64,000 nucleotides of DNA. It comes from an uncultured Draconibacterium sp. (GTDB taxonomy: Bacteria > Bacteroidota > Bacteroidia > Bacteroidales > Prolixibacteraceae). Made by a program: the position numbers and the translations under genes. Each line of letters starts with the position of its first letter. Position 1 is the stretch's first letter. The DNA lies in NCBI RefSeq assembly GCF_963675065.1, contig NZ_OY775906.1, forward strand, positions 1,280,001-1,344,000. The letters are read 5' to 3'. Of the stretch, positions 60,065-64,000 are shown piece by piece. The notes beneath the pieces are model-generated. The model saw only the letters and a list, made by a program, of their open reading frames with translations. It was not told where the DNA came from and ran no database searches.

Positions 60065-60730
60065 TTATTTCTTTGAATCGTTCAACCGTTGCAACAAAAC
60101 AGCGGCAAAGGAACTCATCGATGTATTCTGAATAATAATGTGATCCGGCAGGTCCAATATTTCATGGGTGAAATTCCAGATCGCCTTTACACCACAGTTC
60201 ACTAAATCTTCAGCTACTTCCTGGGCCACATTATTTGGCGTGGTTAAAATGGCAATCTCAACATCCAGCCGGTTCGACAGATGGAACAGCTTGTTATACT
60301 CCAAAACCGGAGTATTTCCAATGTGTTGTCCGATCTTCTTTTCATCTACATCAAATGCTGCTATTACCTTTAACCCCAGCGTTTGGTGCTCCTGATAGGC
60401 CATCAAAGCAGAACCTAAATTACCGGCTCCAACCAGAAAAGCTTCGTTTACATGATTGAATCCTAAAAAGTCTTCCAGTGCATGACACAATTCGTAAGTA
60501 TTGTACCCTACCCTTGGTTTTCCTTTAACTCCGGTAAATGCCAAATCTTTTACCACTTGTGTAGGATCGCACTTAAGTTCCTTTCCAATCGAAGGTGCTG
60601 AAATATTCATCACCCCTTTCTCACGAACTTTTTCAAGAAAAAATAAATATCCCGGCAACCTTCTTAATGTTGGTTCCGGAACTTGTTTTCTATTTTTTCG
60701 TACTGCGATCACTTTTGTAGCTTTTGTCAT
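60065..60730 (-). CDS. rex: Redox-sensing transcriptional repressor Rex
   Basis: A 221-aa protein. The N-terminal winged helix (about 20-80) contains PEPTLRRLPGYLFFLEKV and APSIGKELKCDPTQVVKDLAFTG; the Rossmann domain has LVGAGNLGSALMAY (NADH-binding Gly motif, about 101-114). Rex senses the NADH/NAD+ ratio and represses respiratory and fermentative genes when NADH is low. Length and motifs are complete. I could not find a clear Rex operator in its own upstream region. Confidence 0.93.
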   Translation of the reverse strand: MTKATKVIAVRKNRKQVPEPTLRRLPGYLFFLEKVREKGVMNISAPSIGKELKCDPTQVVKDLAFTGVKGKPRVGYNTYELCHALEDFLGFNHVNEAFLVGAGNLGSALMAYQEHQTLGLKVIAAFDVDEKKIGQHIGNTPVLEYNKLFHLSNRLDVEIAILTTPNNVAQEVAEDLVNCGVKAIWNFTHEILDLPDHIIIQNTSMSSFAAVLLQRLNDSKK

Positions 60731-60974
60731 TTAGTTCGATTCAAATATAGTAATAACTCATAATAGAGAATTTTTTCTTTATTATAATTGTATGATTATT
60801 CACCAAAACTTAACATGTAAATCCTGCTGATTTTCAATTGCAAAGAGCAGTTTGCAATTTACAAAGAATGGTGTAAAATTCATTAAACACAATATTCCAA
60901 TCGGTGCAAGATTTAGTCATCAATTAAAAAATATGTAGTAATTAAAGTTTTTTTTAATCCCTAATCTACAGACT

Positions 60975-61979
60975 TCAGAAAAATAATTTCTTATCATGAT
61001 CCGGAAAGAAAATTCCTGCATCTATACGAATCCGGTCAAGCGTCTGGATTAAATCCTCGCTCATTTTCCATGTCATTTTCGGACTTTCGATCAACCCTGC
61101 ATCCAAACACTCCATAACGTGTTTGGCTTCGTACTGGTACCCTGCCCCTTCTTTTGTCTCGTTTGGAATTAATTTTCGCTCTTCGTCGCCTTTCCAAACG
61201 GTTAAATCGGTTGGTGTAAACCAGCGTGGATGCAAAACTACGTATCCATTTTCGCAGCAAAATTCAGTTTGAACCGGTGAATGTACCGCAAAGCTTGAGG
61301 ACAAACTGGCCATCTCTCCTCCTTTGTATTTGAAAATCATTTGGATACTTTCCTCGCTTCCGGTGGGACTAAAATCGGCAGAAGACTTAATCAGATCAGG
61401 AACACCCAAAGATGCCAGTGCTGCAAATACCGGGTAAATACCAATATCCAAAAGTGAGCCGCCACCCAATTTTACGTTATAGAGGCGTTTGTCTACATTA
61501 AACTCAGCATTAAAGGCAAAATCCGACCGAACCATTTTCAATTTACCCAGTTCTCCTGAATTGATAATCTCCAGCGCTTTTTGAAAACTGGGTTGAAACA
61601 TGGTCCAGAAAGCTTCCATCAGGAAAGTATTGTTGTCCTTTGCACAGTTTATCATTTGTGCCACTTCGTGCTGATTCATGGCAAATGCCTTCTCACAAAG
61701 GACTGCCTTTTTATGCGTCAGGCACAACATGGTATGTTCAAAATGATGGGAATGCGGTGTTGCGATATAAACCACATCAACGTTTGGATCTTCAACCATT
61801 TCGTTGTAACTGCCATAGGCTTTTTCAAATCCCAGTTCGTTGGCAAAGCCCTGCGCGCGGCTTAAATCGCGCGATGCTGCCGCATACAGTTTGACATTTG
61901 GCAGCAATTTCAAATCGTTAACAAACTTATTGGCAATTTTACCACATCCTAATACTGCCCAATTGTATATTTTACTCAT
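60975..61979 (-). CDS. Gfo/Idh/MocA family oxidoreductase, cytoplasmic
   Basis: A 334-aa protein with no signal peptide. The Rossmann start is NWAVLGCGKIANKFVNDL, the family motif appears as CEKAFAMN (EKA in place of EKP), and the C-terminal domain begins about residue 125 (FWTMFQPSFQKALEII). It matches the dihydrodiol dehydrogenase/1,5-anhydrofructose-reductase-like branch, which acts on sugars with NAD(P)H. It differs from the two exported oxidoreductases in this window. Single gene between rex and the isoprenoid-synthase-like gene. Confidence 0.88.
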   Translation of the reverse strand: MSKIYNWAVLGCGKIANKFVNDLKLLPNVKLYAAASRDLSRAQGFANELGFEKAYGSYNEMVEDPNVDVVYIATPHSHHFEHTMLCLTHKKAVLCEKAFAMNQHEVAQMINCAKDNNTFLMEAFWTMFQPSFQKALEIINSGELGKLKMVRSDFAFNAEFNVDKRLYNVKLGGGSLLDIGIYPVFAALASLGVPDLIKSSADFSPTGSEESIQMIFKYKGGEMASLSSSFAVHSPVQTEFCCENGYVVLHPRWFTPTDLTVWKGDEERKLIPNETKEGAGYQYEAKHVMECLDAGLIESPKMTWKMSEDLIQTLDRIRIDAGIFFPDHDKKLFF

Positions 61980-62207
61980 GATTTTTCGATTTAGTTTGAA
62001 GGCTAAATGTACAAACTAAATCAAAAGTATAAAACACCAAGATAGAATCCAAGCCCCACTTTTCCGATGTAGTGCAAAGGGGTAATCTACCTCCTGGTAC
62101 CGATACGCTTCGCTATCGGGATTAGTTCAACTTACAAATTTCAGTGCGCTACGCTTCTGAAAATCGAGTTTCACTGAATAAAAATTCAGGAAGCCTGATG
62201 TCAGATT

Positions 62208-63437
62208 TTACGCCACTTTTTGCTTTGCTTTTGGCATATCAAAATATTTTTGAAATAATGCAAAGCGTTGCGACTTGCTTTGCGTGCGTTTCTTACGTAA
62301 ATAATCGAAATGCAAGGGCGATACTTTTTCAATTTCTTCTAAATAATCGTTACTATACCACGTGTGATTTAAACCCACCGATTCAACAGTCATCATCTCA
62401 ATGCTCCGATTCATTAAACCCAAAAAATCATCGCTTTTAACGCCATTAAAACAACGCATTTCTTCCAGTGCCTCGCGCCCAAAATGAATGGTTTTATTTA
62501 CATAGCGCCCCAGATCCTTTTCAGGTAAACAAGAGAAAATGGTTTTGGTAGAAGCTAATGAATCCTCTTTTACATCCTGAATATCGTCGAGAAGTTGCAA
62601 ATAAACTCCGTAACCAAAAAGCGCTTGTTCCTGCTCTCTGGTCATTTCACCGGCCACCAGGTAACCATCGGCTAAAACTGATGCTCCGCCTTTTTCAAAA
62701 CAAATAGTACATATCTCATCATCAGACAGGCCATTCTGTGCGATCATTTTCAGGCTATTGGTTTGCCCCTGCTGAATGGCGTACAAACTTTCATACACCT
62801 TTGGAAATTCGCCACGTGGAAATTCATCCTCAAACATGGTAATTAAACGGAACAACTGCTTTTCGGTATGATTTACCGCTTCCTCAGGCAAGCCATGCAA
62901 TCGACGATCGAAACGAGCTGAAAAAGCTTGTTTCTCAACTTTACTAAGCTCAGGATCGTCCAGTAAATTATCGCTGTACGGGTAGATCATGGAATAAGCA
63001 AATACCGACGGCGTAATCTTTACCGGCTTTTCAGCCATGAGTTGCAGACCATTCATTATCCACACATTTCGCATTCCCTGGTAAATATCTTCAGGTTCTA
63101 ACTCAGGACCGAATGCACGTGCACGATAGAAAAAATCTTTCGAAACATCTTTGAATTCCTCTGACAGGATAATTTCAAGGTGCCCCGGATTAAAATCAAA
63201 AACAGTCTCCAGGAACGACCGGAACATAGGAAAAAATGACTTCGCAGGATCACGTTGCACCTGTTGTGCCTTACGAACATTCTGCAGGTCTTTCAACTTC
63301 TTTTGAAAACCATCAAAGTTGCGTTCGTGAGTGAACTTTTCTTCTGCTGAATAAGTGTTATGAAATTGCGGAAAAGTATCGGGGCTCCGCTCCCACATTT
63401 CTTTAAAATGGTCGATGTAATCCTGAACAGGTAGCAT
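62208..63437 (-). CDS. Class I isoprenoid synthase-like protein
   Basis: A 409-aa helical protein, not firmly assigned. Two acidic motifs stand at the spacing of a trans-prenyltransferase fold: DNLLDDPE (about residue 156) and LLDDIQDVKED (about 290). The LADGYLVAGEMT and LFGYGVYLQLLDD context resembles the second aspartate-rich region of isoprenoid synthases. In that family the acidic clusters bind Mg-diphosphate. The N-terminal 120 residues are extra. I infer a terpene or prenyl-chain enzyme, or an inactive relative; no partner isoprenoid gene is nearby. Confidence 0.6.
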   Translation of the reverse strand: MLPVQDYIDHFKEMWERSPDTFPQFHNTYSAEEKFTHERNFDGFQKKLKDLQNVRKAQQVQRDPAKSFFPMFRSFLETVFDFNPGHLEIILSEEFKDVSKDFFYRARAFGPELEPEDIYQGMRNVWIMNGLQLMAEKPVKITPSVFAYSMIYPYSDNLLDDPELSKVEKQAFSARFDRRLHGLPEEAVNHTEKQLFRLITMFEDEFPRGEFPKVYESLYAIQQGQTNSLKMIAQNGLSDDEICTICFEKGGASVLADGYLVAGEMTREQEQALFGYGVYLQLLDDIQDVKEDSLASTKTIFSCLPEKDLGRYVNKTIHFGREALEEMRCFNGVKSDDFLGLMNRSIEMMTVESVGLNHTWYSNDYLEEIEKVSPLHFDYLRKKRTQSKSQRFALFQKYFDMPKAKQKVA

Positions 63438-63598
63438 AAATCTTTGTTTTCCCCGAAATTAGCGGATATAAAAGAAATGCATGCAATTTATTAGATGACC
63501 GTAGGAATTTTGAGGGTTAAATGGGTTTTAAAAACTGTAAGTATCATTTCAAACGATATTCGGATTTCCGTGCCGTCTGAAATGATACTTGCAATTTA

Positions 63599-64000
63599 TT
63601 ATGCAATGTTGGTATAAACAGCCTGAACGTCTTCGTCCTCTTCCATTCTATCCAACATCTTTTCAATTTCTTCCATCTGTTCTTCGGTAAATTCTACAGG
63701 AGTGGTTGGAATACGTTGAAGTTCTGCTTTTTTAACGTCAATATTTAGTTCTTCAAACTTATGCGCCATGTCGCTAAAACTGGTGTATTCGCCATAAGCA
63801 TAATACGTTCCTTCGTTCTCCTCAATTTCATCCAAACCGGCATCAATCAGCTCCAGCTCAATATCTTCCAGTTCCATTCCTTCCGGCATATCAAACTCAA
63901 AAACAGCTTTTCTTGAAAACATAAATTCCAGCGAACCATTAGGAACCTGACCACCACCGGCTTTATTAAAATAACTTTTTACATTAGCCACTGTACGCGT
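63599..64000 (-). CDS. YebC/PmpR family protein, 5' end beyond the window
   Basis: The C-terminal 133 residues of a YebC-family protein. The frame stays open to base 64000 (RTVANVKSYFNKAGG) and the family is about 240 residues, so the start is outside the window; the apparent internal start at 63991 is not real. Family stretches are GGGQVPNGSLEFMF and IPTTPVEFTEEQ. YebC-type proteins act in translation of difficult (for example polyproline) sequences or as regulators. The end is followed by no clear terminator. Confidence 0.9.
   Translation of the reverse strand, partial: TRTVANVKSYFNKAGGGQVPNGSLEFMFSRKAVFEFDMPEGMELEDIELELIDAGLDEIEENEGTYYAYGEYTSFSDMAHKFEELNIDVKKAELQRIPTTPVEFTEEQMEEIEKMLDRMEEDEDVQAVYTNIA

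Noticed and set aside
59813..60076. 87-residue + strand frame overlapping the rex 3' end
   Set aside because: Hydrophobic low-complexity composition, antisense to rex and to the more plausible small minus-strand frame.
62100..62122. CCGATA / TATCGG hairpin downstream of the oxidoreductase gene
   Set aside because: Short stem with no T-run and no second copy noticed, so it was not called a terminator or REP element.
63599..63991. Complete 130-residue protein starting at 63991
   Set aside because: The frame stays open to the window edge and the sequence is the C-terminal half of a YebC-family protein.

Overview
The window reads as a Bacteroidota chromosome segment, most likely of the Marinilabiliales/Prolixibacteraceae type. 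The DNA is AT-rich. Gfo/Idh/MocA oxidoreductases with RR-type signals sit beside a PmoA-like protein, and there is a GG-leader peptide family of the kind common in Bacteroidota. At least one promoter fits the TTTG / TAnnTTTG pattern of this phylum. The genus call is an inference from gene content only.

Bases 1-23190 are accessory DNA that I interpret as part of a chromosomal integron (or a cassette cluster without its integrase). About ten cassettes are separated by attC-like imperfect palindromes. The key evidence is that the bases just right of one attC (GTT plus about 6 nt) are the exact reverse complement, over 9-10 nt, of the bases that open the next attC; this holds for seven consecutive cassettes with seven different boundary words. 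Cassette genes are on the + strand and often finish inside their attC. Cargo is rich in likely defence or conflict genes: a reversed toxin-antitoxin-like pair (1-826), two RX4H HEPN-type proteins, a DUF4365-TPR protein, and a three-gene SMEK / middle component / ABC-ATPase operon. Membrane proteins of unknown function, a secreted esterase, an AraC-like regulator and a CPBP protease are also present. No integrase is visible; it would be expected to the left. The right end (J, truncated K0, K) has decayed core sites and a fragment of an AraC-like gene. Two identical 1953-bp group II introns (3528-5480 and 18528-20480) sit in antisense orientation at the ends of two cassette genes, 13-14 nt from the attC core, and supply new stop codons to both.

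Bases 23200-51880 are ordinary chromosome: an ApbE / PmoA-like / Gfo-Idh-MocA / glycerate kinase operon, a second oxidoreductase, an oligopeptidase B-like lipoprotein, a GNAT-RLAN-ATP-grasp fusion, a sodium:solute symporter, a three-gene histidine kinase/response regulator operon, aminopeptidase P, a Nudix hydrolase, a LysM/periplasmic-binding-protein fusion, guaA, an S41 protease, pnuC with an NMN/NR kinase, serine acetyltransferase and an RNA methyltransferase.

Bases 51880-57625 hold the second system of interest. Three tandem short genes encode 45-48 aa peptides with a double-glycine-like leader and a nearly invariant 16-residue tail. They diverge from a periplasmic, membrane-anchored TPR-CHAT (caspase/separase-like) protease. 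Beside it are an ECF sigma factor and a large membrane anti-sigma-like protein with repeated cytoplasmic modules and a periplasmic TPR domain. The peptide operon and the sigma operon share a GGGTTACCTTTT-N11-GAATA promoter-like element at identical spacing, so the sigma factor probably controls both itself and the peptides. The rest (57900-64000) holds a TonB-like protein, a sugar isomerase-like protein, rex, an oxidoreductase, an isoprenoid-synthase-like protein and the 3' part of a YebC-family gene cut by the window edge.
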